The notes: generated from the sequence alone by a model not told the origin. Shown: positions 16,237 to 26,319, counted from the first letter of the stretch. The stretch: 64,000 bases of DNA from Chitinophaga pinensis (GCA_945862385.1 CAMAXV010000005.1:62001-126000), one strand, 5' to 3'. Numbers and translations are program-made.

Positions 16237-17421
16237 TCAGATAACCCCCATCTCCTTACCCACTTTGACAAATGCGGCAATAGCCTTGTCCAGGTGTTCT
16301 CTTTCATGCGCAGCGCTGAGTTGAACCCTGATACGGGCCTTTCCTTTGGCTACTACAGGGAAGAAGAAGCCGATCACATAAATACCTTCCTCCAGCAAGC
16401 GTGCAGCCATCTCCTGCGCCACAGTCGCCTCGTAGAGCATGATGGGTACAATCGGATGCACACCAGGTTTAATGTCGAATCCAGCCTTTGTCATTTCTTC
16501 CCGGAAGTAGTGGGTATTGGCTTCCAGCTTATCGCGCAGTGAAGTTGTTTCGCTTAAGAGGTCAAGTACAGCAATTGAACCTCCAACAATACTAGGAGCA
16601 AGGGTATTGGAGAACAAGTAGGGACGGCTGCGTTGGCGCAACATTTCTATGACTTCTTTTCTGCCACTGGTGAAACCTCCCGAAGCACCGCCAAGCGCTT
16701 TTCCCAAAGTTCCGGTTATGATATCAATCTTACCCATTACCCCGCAGTGTTCATGGGTTCCGCGGCCGGTCTTTCCAAGAAAACCTGAGGAGTGGCATTC
16801 ATCGATCATAATGGCCGCATCATATTGTTCTGCTAGCGGAACTATTTTATCGAGTTGCGCAATGGTGCCGTCCATGCTGAAAGAGCCGTCGGTTACAATG
16901 ATCCTGTTCCTCAGGTGAGATGCTGCCTTGAGTTGTTCCTCAAGGTCTTCCATATCATTATGCTTGTAACGAAAACGCTGGGCTTTACACAACCTCACCC
17001 CATCAATGATGGAGGCATGGTTGAGTTCATCGGAGATGATGGCATCCTGATCATTGAACAGCGGCTCAAACACACCACCATTGGCATCAAAAGCTGCCGC
17101 ATACAAGATGGTGTCTTCCGTACCCAAAAATGCAGAAATCTTTTGTTCCAGTTCTTTATGAATGTCTTGTGTGCCACAGATGAATCTAACCGAACTTAGT
17201 CCGTATCCCCTTTCATCAATGTATTGTTTTGCAGCTTCAATGATTTTCGGATGTGATGATAACCCCAGGTAGTTGTTTGCACAAAGGTTGATGACATCTT
17301 TTCCATTTACATTGATGACAGCTCCTTGCGGACTGGCAATGATTCTTTCCTTTTTAAAAAGACCTGCTTTCCGGATTTCTTCCAGTTCTTCATGTATTCT
17401 GCCAATGAGTGATTCGTTCAT
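16237..17421 (-). CDS. kbl: Glycine C-acetyltransferase (2-amino-3-ketobutyrate CoA ligase)
   Basis: 394 residues, the usual length. A PLP-dependent alpha-oxoamine synthase that cleaves 2-amino-3-ketobutyrate with CoA to glycine and acetyl-CoA in threonine breakdown. The N-terminus ([15 protein letters not shown]) and [20 protein letters not shown] are typical of Kbl. The PLP lysine lies in [10 protein letters not shown]. The usual partner, threonine dehydrogenase (tdh), is not adjacent. A TAATTTTG element 70 nt upstream is the likely promoter. Confidence 0.93.
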   Translation of the reverse strand: MNESLIGRIHEELEEIRKAGLFKKERIIASPQGAVINVNGKDVINLCANNYLGLSSHPKIIEAAKQYIDERGYGLSSVRFICGTQDIHKELEQKISAFLGTEDTILYAAAFDANGGVFEPLFNDQDAIISDELNHASIIDGVRLCKAQRFRYKHNDMEDLEEQLKAASHLRNRIIVTDGSFSMDGTIAQLDKIVPLAEQYDAAIMIDECHSSGFLGKTGRGTHEHCGVMGKIDIITGTLGKALGGASGGFTSGRKEVIEMLRQRSRPYLFSNTLAPSIVGGSIAVLDLLSETTSLRDKLEANTHYFREEMTKAGFDIKPGVHPIVPIMLYEATVAQEMAARLLEEGIYVIGFFFPVVAKGKARIRVQLSAAHEREHLDKAIAAFVKVGKEMGVI

Positions 17422-17490
17422 GCCCGGTATTTTAAATTTTTGACGATAAGAGCTGTTTGATCAGTTATGCTGGTTGAATAACCATGCGGG

Positions 17491-17498
17491 CAAAATTA
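17491..17498 (-). promoter_or_regulatory. Promoter element (TAATTTTG, minus strand) of kbl
   Basis: Exact TAnnTTTG on the minus strand, predicting a leader of about 65 nt for kbl. No well-spaced -33 TTTG. Confidence 0.45.
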
Positions 17499-17591
17499 CT
17501 TAAAATCGCTCCAAATAGACTGTTTATACATTCGGTAGATTTTTGACAGAAAAGTGTAACAAAAAACAGCTTCATCCGTTGTAATATTATC

Positions 17592-17801
17592 ATGAGAAAA
17601 AACAGGATATCATTATCAGCTGCGCTTGCATTGGCAGTTGCAGTCCTCATCTTTGTTTTCAGCCAGCAGGAACTTGTCAAATATGCAGGCTTGGCACCCT
17701 CCTGGAAAGTATCTGAAACCCAGACTAAGTCTGTTAGTATCATTGATGCGGGTAAGCCAATCTGGCATGTCATTCCGCGCTTATTGCTTACAGGCAGGTA
17801 A
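17592..17801 (+). CDS. Small exported hypothetical protein
   Basis: 69 residues with an N-terminal hydrophobic segment (ISLSAALALAVAVLIFVFS) that can be a signal peptide or anchor, followed by about 45 polar residues with no known motif. It lies 70 nt upstream of the ECF sigma gene in the same direction. Function not recognised. Confidence 0.5.
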   Translation: MRKNRISLSAALALAVAVLIFVFSQQELVKYAGLAPSWKVSETQTKSVSIIDAGKPIWHVIPRLLLTGR

Positions 17802-17871
17802 TTTTTGCAAGGATGTAACTTTTTACTATTGAACTTCGTATAGTTGTAGGTACCAATTCAACCAAAGCTGC

Positions 17872-18357
17872 ATGACAGAAAGGGAATATAACAAGTGTGT
17901 TGATGAATATGCTGACGGGGTATACAGGTTTATCCTTAAAAACCTCCAGCACGAGGAAGATGCGCGCGACATTGTGCAGTCAGCTTTTGAAAAGATGTGG
18001 ATCAACAGAGAAAAGGTAGTGCAGGCAACGGGAAAATCGTATCTTTTTACAGTTGCCTATCACCAGATGATTGACCACATCAGGAAAAGCAAACGGGTTC
18101 AGTTGCAGGATGATTTTTCTCAGGATATGCGTGAAGAAAGGGCTGTTTCACCGGGATCAAAAAGAGAACTGGAAGCTGCTCTTCAGAGACTTACACCCTT
18201 GCAAAAGTCACTTATACTACTGAAGGATTATGAAGGATATTCCTATGATGAAATCGGAAAGATAACTGCCCTCAATGCCAGCCAGGTCAAGGTGTACCTT
18301 CATCGTGCCAGGATTTTACTGAGGGATATCGTTGGAAGGCCTGAAAATATTTTATAA
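17872..18357 (+). CDS. ECF-type RNA polymerase sigma factor
   Basis: 161 residues with region 2 (DEYADGVYRFILKNL, EEDARDIVQSAFEKMW) that binds core polymerase and the -10, and region 4 (RLTPLQKSLILLKDYEGYSYDEIG and LNASQVKVYLHRARILL) that reads the -35. No extra domain. The next gene begins 2 nt after the stop and appears to be its membrane anti-sigma partner; the third gene is an outer-membrane protein, the probable target or signal source. Confidence 0.93.
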   Translation: MTEREYNKCVDEYADGVYRFILKNLQHEEDARDIVQSAFEKMWINREKVVQATGKSYLFTVAYHQMIDHIRKSKRVQLQDDFSQDMREERAVSPGSKRELEAALQRLTPLQKSLILLKDYEGYSYDEIGKITALNASQVKVYLHRARILLRDIVGRPENIL

Positions 18358-18359
18358 CC

Positions 18360-19277
18360 ATGATAGATTTAAAAAATTACGAAGAGTGGTTTGTTTTGTA
18401 TGCGGACAATGAACTGTCTGCATCAGACAAGCAGTCTGTCATGGCTTTCATTCAATTGCATCCTGAGCTGCATCCTGAAATGGAACTTTTATTGTCTCTC
18501 AAATCTCATCCTGATCAGCAGGTTTTATTCCCCGATAAAACTGTTCTTTTAAGGGTTGAGGAAGACGAAGCAGCGGCATTCACTTTCAGTCCTGACCATA
18601 CCATTGTTTACCCTAATAAATCCGCCCTTTACAGGCATATGCCAGTAAAGCGGATGAACTGGATGAAGCCATTGTCAGTTGCAGCTTCTTTATTGTTCAT
18701 GACCGGTTTGATGTGGTGGATCATGCAAACGGAAGGGAATGTTGAGCAAGCAAACGGGTATTCACAAGGTATTGCTGCAACAGCGCCCATAGCTGTTGAA
18801 AAGCCTGAATCAGAAAGCGCATTGCAGCCTGAATACAATCAGCATACAACTGCAAAAAATAACACCCGCAAGTCAGTTAAACAGGTTCATCCTGCCAGTC
18901 CACAGCAAGTTGTTGAGGTAGCATCTATCAGCCAGGAAAATGCAGAAATAATTCATCCGGCAGAACCTGTAATCAGCCTTTCCACAGCGCAACCATCGGT
19001 TTCAGTCCAGTCCAACCTGTCTCCTGCTTTACTTGAAGCTGCCAGATTAAGATTGTCATCACCCATTCAAGCTGAGCCTTTGCAGGCTGCTCTGCATGAA
19101 ACAGAAGTGAATCCGGTTAATACAGCACTGTTGATAGAAGATGCTGTAAAAGATGAGGATCAAAATATTTTCAGGGGTATTATCAGAAGGATAAACAGGG
19201 CTATACACGATGAAACTGAAGAGCCTGATCGGAAATTCATTCAGGTTGCCAACTTTCAAATACCGGTTAAACAATAA
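18360..19277 (+). CDS. Probable anti-sigma factor, single-pass membrane protein
   Basis: 305 residues. The cytoplasmic N-terminal part starts with NYEEWFVLYADNELSASDKQ, the short zinc-less anti-sigma pattern common in Bacteroidota, and one membrane helix (LSVAASLLFMTGLMWWIMQ, about residue 100-118) follows. The rest is a long Ala/Gln/Pro/Ser-rich periplasmic region without a known domain, ending RIHDE-like basic/acidic text and FQIPVKQ. Function is inferred from position directly after the sigma gene. Confidence 0.75.
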   Translation: MIDLKNYEEWFVLYADNELSASDKQSVMAFIQLHPELHPEMELLLSLKSHPDQQVLFPDKTVLLRVEEDEAAAFTFSPDHTIVYPNKSALYRHMPVKRMNWMKPLSVAASLLFMTGLMWWIMQTEGNVEQANGYSQGIAATAPIAVEKPESESALQPEYNQHTTAKNNTRKSVKQVHPASPQQVVEVASISQENAEIIHPAEPVISLSTAQPSVSVQSNLSPALLEAARLRLSSPIQAEPLQAALHETEVNPVNTALLIEDAVKDEDQNIFRGIIRRINRAIHDETEEPDRKFIQVANFQIPVKQ

Positions 19278-19305
19278 ACTTACATTCAACAATTAAATAA
19301 ACAGT

Positions 19306-20271
19306 ATGAAAAGTTCTGTATTGGGATTCTTATCCCTCATTGTGGCGACAGCGGCAACTGCTCAGCAGGATACGACAAGTGCTAAAAAAGGTACCGATGT
19401 CATCAAAATCGGGAACATGACAGTTATGAAAACTCCTGCCGATACTATAAAGCCAGGTGATTCAACAAAGGCTGCGCAGGACACCATCAAAATTGGTCCG
19501 GATCTGGTAGTTATTGGTAAAGGTATCTCTGAGGGACTGGAAAAGATAGGTAAAGCAATTGGTGATGTTGACTTCAGTAAGTTAGGTGAAATCAAAAAGG
19601 AAATTCTTAAAAAGAAGAAACCAAAGAAAGTTTCTACCAACTGGTTTGTATATGATATCGGATTTGCAGGCTACAACGACGTTACCAACTACAACACACC
19701 GGCTGCGCAAAATTTCCTGAGGAATCAGACAAGTGGTGTTCCGGCAGGTGAAAGTGATTACGCATTGAGAACCACACGTCTCTCCAATTTCAATCTCTGG
19801 TTTTTCATGCAGCGTGTGAGTCTGATTGCCAGCGTACTCAACATCAAATACGGATTTGGCATCGAGAGCAATAATTATTTCTACAAAACAGGCATTACTT
19901 ATGTGGATGGAGCTGATGTTTATACCACCAGAAGTTCGCAAACATTTTCGAAAAATAAACTGGTTGCTAACTATTTAACCGTTCCACTCATGCTGAACCT
20001 GAATACCAACCCTGCCCGCGGCAAAAGAGGGTTCCAGGTTTCTGCAGGCATCAGCGCCGGTTATCTTTCAGGTGCCCGTCAGAAACAGAAAAGCAATGCA
20101 GGGACAGAAAAAAACAAATCTAATTTTAATCTTCAGCCATTCAAACTGGCATATGTGGGGGAACTCGGATTGGGTCCGGTTAAACTATATGGATCTATCG
20201 CCACTACCACATTGCATAAAAATGCATTGGAGCAGATGTCTTACACTGTTGGCGTAAGGTTCAGCAACTAA
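19306..20271 (+). CDS. Exported outer-membrane beta-barrel-like protein
   Basis: 321 residues. Signal peptide MKSSVLGFLSLIVATAATA, then repeats of a short phrase (IKIGNMTVMKTPADTIKPGDS and DTIKIGPDLVVIGKG), a basic linker (EILKKKKPKKVS) and a C-terminal part with alternating strands such as VSLIASVLNIKYGFGIE and LAYVGELGLGPVKLYGSIA that fit a small porin-type barrel. It closes the sigma/anti-sigma operon and ends in a strong terminator. Role unknown; a surface sensor or the main regulon member. Confidence 0.75.
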   Translation: MKSSVLGFLSLIVATAATAQQDTTSAKKGTDVIKIGNMTVMKTPADTIKPGDSTKAAQDTIKIGPDLVVIGKGISEGLEKIGKAIGDVDFSKLGEIKKEILKKKKPKKVSTNWFVYDIGFAGYNDVTNYNTPAAQNFLRNQTSGVPAGESDYALRTTRLSNFNLWFFMQRVSLIASVLNIKYGFGIESNNYFYKTGITYVDGADVYTTRSSQTFSKNKLVANYLTVPLMLNLNTNPARGKRGFQVSAGISAGYLSGARQKQKSNAGTEKNKSNFNLQPFKLAYVGELGLGPVKLYGSIATTTLHKNALEQMSYTVGVRFSN

Positions 20272-20279
20272 TTAAAAAG

Positions 20280-20322
20280 AATTCCGTTGGGCAGGCATAG
20301 GTGTGTGCCTAACGGAATTTTT
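20280..20322. terminator. Bidirectional terminator overlapping a converging stop codon
   Basis: The 14-bp arms at 20280-20293 and 20306-20319 (AATTCCGTT core, one GT pair) are followed by a short T run on each strand. The minus-strand ATP-grasp gene ends inside the 3' arm. Confidence 0.8.
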
Positions 20323-21382
20323 CAAGCATCTGCATCACCCTGGCTTTTGGATCAGCACCATAGCTGTGGAACTTGGTATCATCAATGCTGAAAGGTTTGA
20401 AACTCAGTAGGGAACGCAGTAATCTGGCCGATGATACCTGTAAACCAGACCCCATCTCAGGAATCGTTATTCTTTCTCCCAATGCATAATGTGCTGCTAT
20501 ATCCGGAAAATTGAGCCCTGCTCTTTTCAGTGAACCAATGACTGATCCCCAGTAACGTCCGTTTATTTCCAAAATGTAAATCTGCTTTGTTTTGTGATCC
20601 CTTCTGATGTCTATATTGGCAATGCCATGCCAGTTGAATCTTGACATAACCTTGCTGACTTCGGTGATGACATTTTCATCAGGACCGAACTTAATGGTGT
20701 CGTGCGGACTAAAGTTCACGCCATACCTAACAGGAGATTCCTGAATAGAATGATAAATAACCTTACCATTTTCACAAAGCACATTACAGTTTATATCTGA
20801 CCCTACAATGAATTGCTGAAGAATGTATTCCTTTTGATAAAGGTTGTTTTTGGTGAAATGATCCAGTAATGGCTGGAGTGTAGTGAATTTTTTTATTCCC
20901 CATCCGAAACTGATTCGTGTGGGTTTCAGTAATACCGGAAATCCTGTAGTGGCTGTAAACGCAAGGATATCCTGTTCTGAGCTGATCGGTGCGTGAATGG
21001 GAACCGGAACGCCTGTTGCTTTCAATTCAGCAGCAAGGGCGTTTTTATTGATGGCTATTTTGAAGTCAGCTGCAGGGGTAACCCACTGGCAGATACAATG
21101 TTGTTCCAGTTCTGCGCTGTATGCCTCGATAAAGGATACTTCAGCTTCGCCTACCGGCATCAGCAGATCAATTTTTTTATCTAATATAACCCTGACAACT
21201 TCCTCCAGTTTCCATTCCTCACCCTGAGCAAGTTGATAACTTGCTGTTAGCCGGGAGAATGCGGCTGCATTTTTGGTGTTATTAGACAAAAAATGGACTG
21301 AAAAATCAGTGTCTTTAAGGCAATAGAGGATGTTCAGTGATAATTTCGATGAACTACCGAACAACAGTATATTTCTTTTCAT
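20309..21382 (-). CDS. ATP-grasp domain protein
   Basis: About 357 residues of the carbamoyl-phosphate-synthetase-like ATP-grasp fold. A Rossmann-like start (NILLFGSSSKLSLNIL) precedes the ATP site FPVLLKPTRISFGWGIKKF, YILQQFIVGSDINCNVL and the metal-binding end IYILEINGRYWGSVIG. Such enzymes ligate a carboxylate to an amine or thiol; the substrate is unknown. ATG at 21382 is preferred to a TTG seven codons upstream. It lies downstream of a flippase, which suggests modification of a surface polymer or sugar. Confidence 0.8.
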   Translation of the reverse strand: MKRNILLFGSSSKLSLNILYCLKDTDFSVHFLSNNTKNAAAFSRLTASYQLAQGEEWKLEEVVRVILDKKIDLLMPVGEAEVSFIEAYSAELEQHCICQWVTPAADFKIAINKNALAAELKATGVPVPIHAPISSEQDILAFTATTGFPVLLKPTRISFGWGIKKFTTLQPLLDHFTKNNLYQKEYILQQFIVGSDINCNVLCENGKVIYHSIQESPVRYGVNFSPHDTIKFGPDENVITEVSKVMSRFNWHGIANIDIRRDHKTKQIYILEINGRYWGSVIGSLKRAGLNFPDIAAHYALGERITIPEMGSGLQVSSARLLRSLLSFKPFSIDDTKFHSYGADPKARVMQMLEKFR

Positions 21383-21395
21383 GGTTTGATTCTCA

Positions 21396-22742
21396 TCAGG
21401 CAAAACGTTTCAGCTTTGATTTTAGTATATCCCTGATATAGTGAAGCTGCTCCCTGAAATGTCTGAATATATCCGAAACGTCCATCCCTACTTCTCTTTT
21501 CATTAACATGTACCAGTAAAAAAGGCTGATAACAGCCATTACAATATTGCCCCAGGCTGCACCGTAAAGGCCAATCTGCATGTAACATACATACAACACG
21601 ATTACCCGCAACACAAAACTGATGACAGTCATTTTAAAATGTAGAAAGGATTTGCCTATGCTGATCAGCGTTTGTCCGGATTGCATTTGAAGTATGATGA
21701 GTAATATCCTGAAGATATACAATTGAACAATTGGTACTGCATCAAGGTAGGTTTCTCCACCAAGGATAAGCACAATCCATTTGGCAAATACCAACATGAT
21801 TAGCACTGCCGGTGTCATCACCACATACAATGAAGCTATCATTTTTTCCAGGTACCATTTGGCTCTTCCGGTACCTTCTGCTTCCACTGCTTTGGTCATC
21901 TTTGGAAACAACACTTCTGCTGCTGCAAACAGTGGTATTTCCACAACACCGATGATGCGGGCAGCGATACCATAGTGAGCCGCAATGGTTGGACTCAGGT
22001 ATTTGGCGGTGAGCATCTGATCAAAATTACTTGACAGGTTTCCGATCAGGTTACCTCCCCAGATATATTTACCAAATGAGACAAGCTTTTGCATCCACAG
22101 GCGTGTTGCACCAAACCTGAAACTGAGTGATTTGTAGTCTAGTGCAAACATCACCAAAGCAGCCGCAAGACTGCCAATACCATAATGCAGTACTACCTGA
22201 TTGAGGTTCATCTTTATGTTCCCCATGAAGTAGAAACCAGTGGCCACAAAAAAGTATACATATTTGGTCAGATAGCCATACAACCCGTTTTTAAAATTCA
22301 GTTTGGCTCTTCTGACTGCATCATAGTGTGCAAAAAATACCATTCCGATCATACCTGGTATGTACCAGCTGATAGTGCTAGCAAAATCACCTCCGCTTTT
22401 CAGCCAGACACCGATTGGGTTGGCAAAAATATAGAGTCCGGTCCAGTAGATTAGGGTAAGTAAAATATTCAATGTCAGTGAAGACCAGGATATGGCCACA
22501 TGTTCAGCCTCATCTGAGGAAGCTGCAGCGAATTTGATATGTGCTGTTTTCAAAAGAGCCGATTTTGTCATTTCAAAGGTGGTGGAGATCACCAGAAAAA
22601 TGCTCCATACACCGAACTCATAGCGGCTTAGCATGCGGGTCAGCATCATGAAATTCAGTACACCGAAAAGAGGACGGGAAAACCTTTGTAAAAAGGTGGC
22701 CATAATAGAAATGAGCCAGTATGAATCCCTTTTACCACTCAT
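21396..22742 (-). CDS. Polysaccharide/lipid-linked oligosaccharide flippase (MOP family)
   Basis: 448 residues with about 12 membrane helices of the Wzx-like MOP superfamily, beginning WLISIMATFLQRFSRPLFGVLNFMMLTRMLSRYEFGVWSI. These proteins move undecaprenyl-linked sugars across the inner membrane. Its ATG overlaps the acs stop in an ATGA, so translation is probably coupled. No glycosyltransferase cluster is adjacent, which is unusual for a Wzx gene. Confidence 0.88.
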   Translation of the reverse strand: MSGKRDSYWLISIMATFLQRFSRPLFGVLNFMMLTRMLSRYEFGVWSIFLVISTTFEMTKSALLKTAHIKFAAASSDEAEHVAISWSSLTLNILLTLIYWTGLYIFANPIGVWLKSGGDFASTISWYIPGMIGMVFFAHYDAVRRAKLNFKNGLYGYLTKYVYFFVATGFYFMGNIKMNLNQVVLHYGIGSLAAALVMFALDYKSLSFRFGATRLWMQKLVSFGKYIWGGNLIGNLSSNFDQMLTAKYLSPTIAAHYGIAARIIGVVEIPLFAAAEVLFPKMTKAVEAEGTGRAKWYLEKMIASLYVVMTPAVLIMLVFAKWIVLILGGETYLDAVPIVQLYIFRILLIILQMQSGQTLISIGKSFLHFKMTVISFVLRVIVLYVCYMQIGLYGAAWGNIVMAVISLFYWYMLMKREVGMDVSDIFRHFREQLHYIRDILKSKLKRFA

Positions 22743-24664
22743 ATTTTTCCTTTAATGATTTCCTGCACAACGCCTGGATCCAGTAGTGTTGAGGTGTCAC
22801 CAATGTTTTCCAGTTCACCTTCCGCAACTTTCCGTAGAATACGCCGCATGATCTTTCCACTTCTTGTTTTTGGAAGTCCGCTTACCAATTGAATCTTATC
22901 AGGTTTGGCGATGGGTCCGATGATACGGCTGACAGTTGCAGTGATATCCTTTCTTACCATTGATTCGTCTCCGTGTGTACCACTGTAGATGACGAAGGCG
23001 TATATGCCCTGGCCCTTTACATCATGCGGATACCCTACCACAGCGCTTTCTACCACTCCGGCATGCATGTTGATGGCATTTTCCACTTCTGCAGTACCAA
23101 TACGGTGACCACTCACATTCAAAACGTCATCCACCCTGCCAGTGATGCGGTAAAATCCATTTTCATCCCGGTAGGCCCCATCCCCCGTAAAATACAGATC
23201 AGGATATGTTGCAAAATAGTTAGTTCTGCAGCGGTCATGGTCGCCATAAGTGGTTCGCAACGTTGAAGGCCATGGGGCGCGAATGCAGAGATTACCTGTA
23301 ACGTTGTTTGCTGTTATTTCATTTCCTTTTTCATCAAGCAGCAAGGGTTGCACACCCGGCATGGGTAAAGTGGCATAGCTGGCTTTTGAAGGCGTGATAC
23401 CTGCGAGGTTGCTAATGAGGACACCTCCGGTTTCGGTTTGCCACCAGGTATCTACAATCGGACAATTTCCTTTTCCGATATTTTCATTGTACCAGTTCCA
23501 GGCTTCTTCATTGATCGGTTCACCAACTGTTCCCAATACCCTGAGTGAACTCAGGTCCTTGTTTTGAACAGGACCCAGTCCGAACGCCATCAGGCTCCTT
23601 ATGGCAGTAGGTGCAGTGTAGAGAATATTAACTTTGAACTTATCAATGATATCCCAGAATCTGCCTGCATCCGGATAGGTTGGAATACCTTCAAAAAGAA
23701 GGGTTGTGGCACCTGCACTGAGGGGTCCGTACACAATATAAGAGTGACCTGTAATCCATCCGATATCCGCTGTGCAGAAATGGATTTCACGGGGCTGATA
23801 CTGGAAGACATTGACAAAAGTATAATTGGTATAAACCATGTATCCGCCACAGGTATGCACAACGCCCTTGGGTTTCCCGGTCGAGCCTGAAGTATACAGT
23901 ATAAATAACGGGTCTTCCGCATCCATGGTTTCGGCCGGGAAGTCAGGGTTGCCAGCGGTTTCCACTTTCCGCACTTCATCTTCCCACCATACGTCTCTGC
24001 CTTTGATCATGCTCACTGCAGTGCGGGTATGCGTGTAAACAATAACACGTTGAACAAACGGACAACTCACCAGTGCATCATCAATGACTGATTTGAGTGG
24101 AATATCTTTTGCTCCCCTGAAGGCACCGTCGCAGGTAATGATGAATCCTGCCTGCGCATCCTGGAGCCTATCAGCAATACTTTGTGCACTGAACCCTCCG
24201 AAAATAACAGAATGAATAGCACCAACCCTTGCGCAGGCCAGTACAGCAATGGCCAGCTCAGGAATCATACCCATATACAGGCAAACCCTGTCGCCTTTTT
24301 TAACACCATTATTTTTCAGCACATGAGAGAACTGAACCACCTTGGCGTAAAGTTGCGCGTAAGTAATCAGCCGGTGGTGCTCTTCGGGATTGTTTGGTTC
24401 CCAGATGATGGCAGGCTGGCTTGCTTTGTCTGCCAGGTGCCTGTCAAGACAGTTCTCCGTGATATTCAGCTCAGCACCCTGAAACCATTTTACTGATGGT
24501 TCCCTGAAATTCCATTCCAGCACTTTTTCCCATGGCTTCTTCCAATGGAAATGTGAAGCCACTTCCCCCCAGAATCCTTCGGGGTCATCCACACTTTTAT
24601 TCCATGCCTTGTGATACGCTTCAAGCGAATTAATCTGGTAAGGGTAACTCATCATTAGTTGCAT
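22739..24664 (-). CDS. acs: Acetyl-CoA synthetase
   Basis: 641 residues. An AMP-forming ligase making acetyl-CoA from acetate, ATP and CoA. The ATP motif YTSGSTGKPKG, the WWQTETGG segment and the C-terminal regulatory lysine in SGKIMRRILRK (target of acetylation in other bacteria) are present. Two further ATGs at 24655 and 24652 are possible starts, and 24652 (MSYPYQINSLEAY) best resembles the family. The flippase gene overlaps its stop by 4 nt. It is divergent from the MHS transporter, which may supply a short monocarboxylate. Confidence 0.96.
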   Translation of the reverse strand: MQLMMSYPYQINSLEAYHKAWNKSVDDPEGFWGEVASHFHWKKPWEKVLEWNFREPSVKWFQGAELNITENCLDRHLADKASQPAIIWEPNNPEEHHRLITYAQLYAKVVQFSHVLKNNGVKKGDRVCLYMGMIPELAIAVLACARVGAIHSVIFGGFSAQSIADRLQDAQAGFIITCDGAFRGAKDIPLKSVIDDALVSCPFVQRVIVYTHTRTAVSMIKGRDVWWEDEVRKVETAGNPDFPAETMDAEDPLFILYTSGSTGKPKGVVHTCGGYMVYTNYTFVNVFQYQPREIHFCTADIGWITGHSYIVYGPLSAGATTLLFEGIPTYPDAGRFWDIIDKFKVNILYTAPTAIRSLMAFGLGPVQNKDLSSLRVLGTVGEPINEEAWNWYNENIGKGNCPIVDTWWQTETGGVLISNLAGITPSKASYATLPMPGVQPLLLDEKGNEITANNVTGNLCIRAPWPSTLRTTYGDHDRCRTNYFATYPDLYFTGDGAYRDENGFYRITGRVDDVLNVSGHRIGTAEVENAINMHAGVVESAVVGYPHDVKGQGIYAFVIYSGTHGDESMVRKDITATVSRIIGPIAKPDKIQLVSGLPKTRSGKIMRRILRKVAEGELENIGDTSTLLDPGVVQEIIKGKI

Positions 24665-24756
24665 TGATTTAAGTGCGGTAAGTTAAAAAAAATCAGATTG
24701 TTGCGGAACTATTTTTATCTTGAAGCACTTTAACCGAATCAAAACAACGATTTTAC

Positions 24757-26292
24757 ATGCAAACCGGCAATGCTCCAAACCAAATCAGGAAAGTGATATT
24801 TGCTTCCTCTGTGGGAACCCTGATTGAGTGGTATGATTTTTACATTTTCGGAAGTCTGGCACCCATCATTGCTGCCCAGTTCTTCCCCAAAGGAAACCCA
24901 ACAGCAGCGCTCCTTTCCACACTGGCTACTTTTGCTGCAGGTTTTATTGTAAGGCCATTCGGAGCCCTTGTTTTCGGGCGGTTGGGAGATAAAGTAGGCC
25001 GGAAATATACTTTTTTGCTCACACTCATCCTGATGGGGGGGTCAACATTTGCAATCGGACTGGTTCCGGGTTATGAAACTATTGGGTTTGCTGCACCATT
25101 GCTTGTGCTGATGCTCAGGCTTGTACAGGGTTTGGCACTAGGGGGTGAATATGGGGGAGCAGCTACTTATGTGGCAGAACATTCCCCTGCACACCGGAGA
25201 GGCTTTTTTACCAGCTGGATTCAGACTACCGCAACCCTTGGATTGTTGTTATCACTGGGAATTATTTTGATCACCCGTAAAAGTCTTGATCAGGATGCGG
25301 CAGCGTCTATACGTGCCTTTGAAAGCTGGGGCTGGAGAATACCTTTCTGGTTTTCAATTATTCTGGTTGGGATGAGTATCTATATCAGGCTGAAGATGCA
25401 TGAATCACCGCTCTTTAGCAAGCTGAAGGCTGAAGGAAAGACTTCCGTTAATCCCATCAAAGAGAGCCTCATGCACAAAGGAAACCTCAAAATGGTGCTG
25501 CTGGCGCTCTTTGGGGCTACTATGGGCCAGGGTGTGGTTTGGTATACCGGACAGTTCTATGCACAGACATTTCTGGAAACGGCCTGCCAGGTGGATTTTG
25601 AGCAGACACGAACCATCCTTATCTGGGCTATCATTTTTGCCACGCCGCTTTTTATCGTATTTGGATACTGGAGTGATAAAATAGGACGTAAATGGATTAT
25701 TATGGCCGGCCTGTTGCTGGCGGTATTCTCATACAGGCCTATTTATCAGCAGATGCTGAAGATCACTGACACACAAAAAAGCGTTGCAGATCCTTCGGCT
25801 ACCCGCATAGAAAGTGTTATCAATCCGGCTTCAGGAAAGGACTTTAGCCTGCAGACCACTACCACACTGCAATTCTATCAGAATGGCATAACTGAACGCA
25901 GGGTCCATGCCGATACTTTGTTTACCGATGGCACAGAACGTTCAGGAAGCAATGATAAAATATCCAAAGAGCTTCCTGATCAATCCTATTGGGCCATTGT
26001 AGCCCTGATTTTTATTCAGATTGTATTTGTAACCATGGTTTATGGTCCCATTGCCGCCTTCCTGGTAGAGATTTTTCCAACCAAGATCAGGTATACATCC
26101 ATGAGCCTGCCTTATCACCTTGGCAATGGTGTTTTTGGCGGCATGACACCGTTTATTGCAGTGCTGCTGGGTACCATTTACACTGGTGATGTACTGGTAG
26201 GGTTGTGGTATCCGATTGCTGTTGCAGCTGTGTGTCTCGTTATTGGTGTCATTTACCTCAATAACAGGATTGATCCTGATGTTAATGATTAA
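24757..26292 (+). CDS. MHS-family MFS transporter with extra loop
   Basis: 511 residues, 12 helices, of the metabolite:proton symporter branch: IEWYDFYIFGSLAP in helix 1, RPFGALVFGRLGDKVGRK in loop 2-3 and GGEYGGAATYVAEHSP. Relatives carry dicarboxylates, proline-betaine or alpha-ketoglutarate. Unlike the usual 430-450 residues it has about 80 additional polar residues (about 330-410) between helices, with no known domain. Divergent from acs with a 92-nt gap; a small membrane protein gene follows after 27 nt. Confidence 0.9.
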   Translation: MQTGNAPNQIRKVIFASSVGTLIEWYDFYIFGSLAPIIAAQFFPKGNPTAALLSTLATFAAGFIVRPFGALVFGRLGDKVGRKYTFLLTLILMGGSTFAIGLVPGYETIGFAAPLLVLMLRLVQGLALGGEYGGAATYVAEHSPAHRRGFFTSWIQTTATLGLLLSLGIILITRKSLDQDAAASIRAFESWGWRIPFWFSIILVGMSIYIRLKMHESPLFSKLKAEGKTSVNPIKESLMHKGNLKMVLLALFGATMGQGVVWYTGQFYAQTFLETACQVDFEQTRTILIWAIIFATPLFIVFGYWSDKIGRKWIIMAGLLLAVFSYRPIYQQMLKITDTQKSVADPSATRIESVINPASGKDFSLQTTTTLQFYQNGITERRVHADTLFTDGTERSGSNDKISKELPDQSYWAIVALIFIQIVFVTMVYGPIAAFLVEIFPTKIRYTSMSLPYHLGNGVFGGMTPFIAVLLGTIYTGDVLVGLWYPIAVAAVCLVIGVIYLNNRIDPDVND

Positions 26293-26319
26293 ATTTAAAC
26301 CGCTCAAAAACGTATTGAT

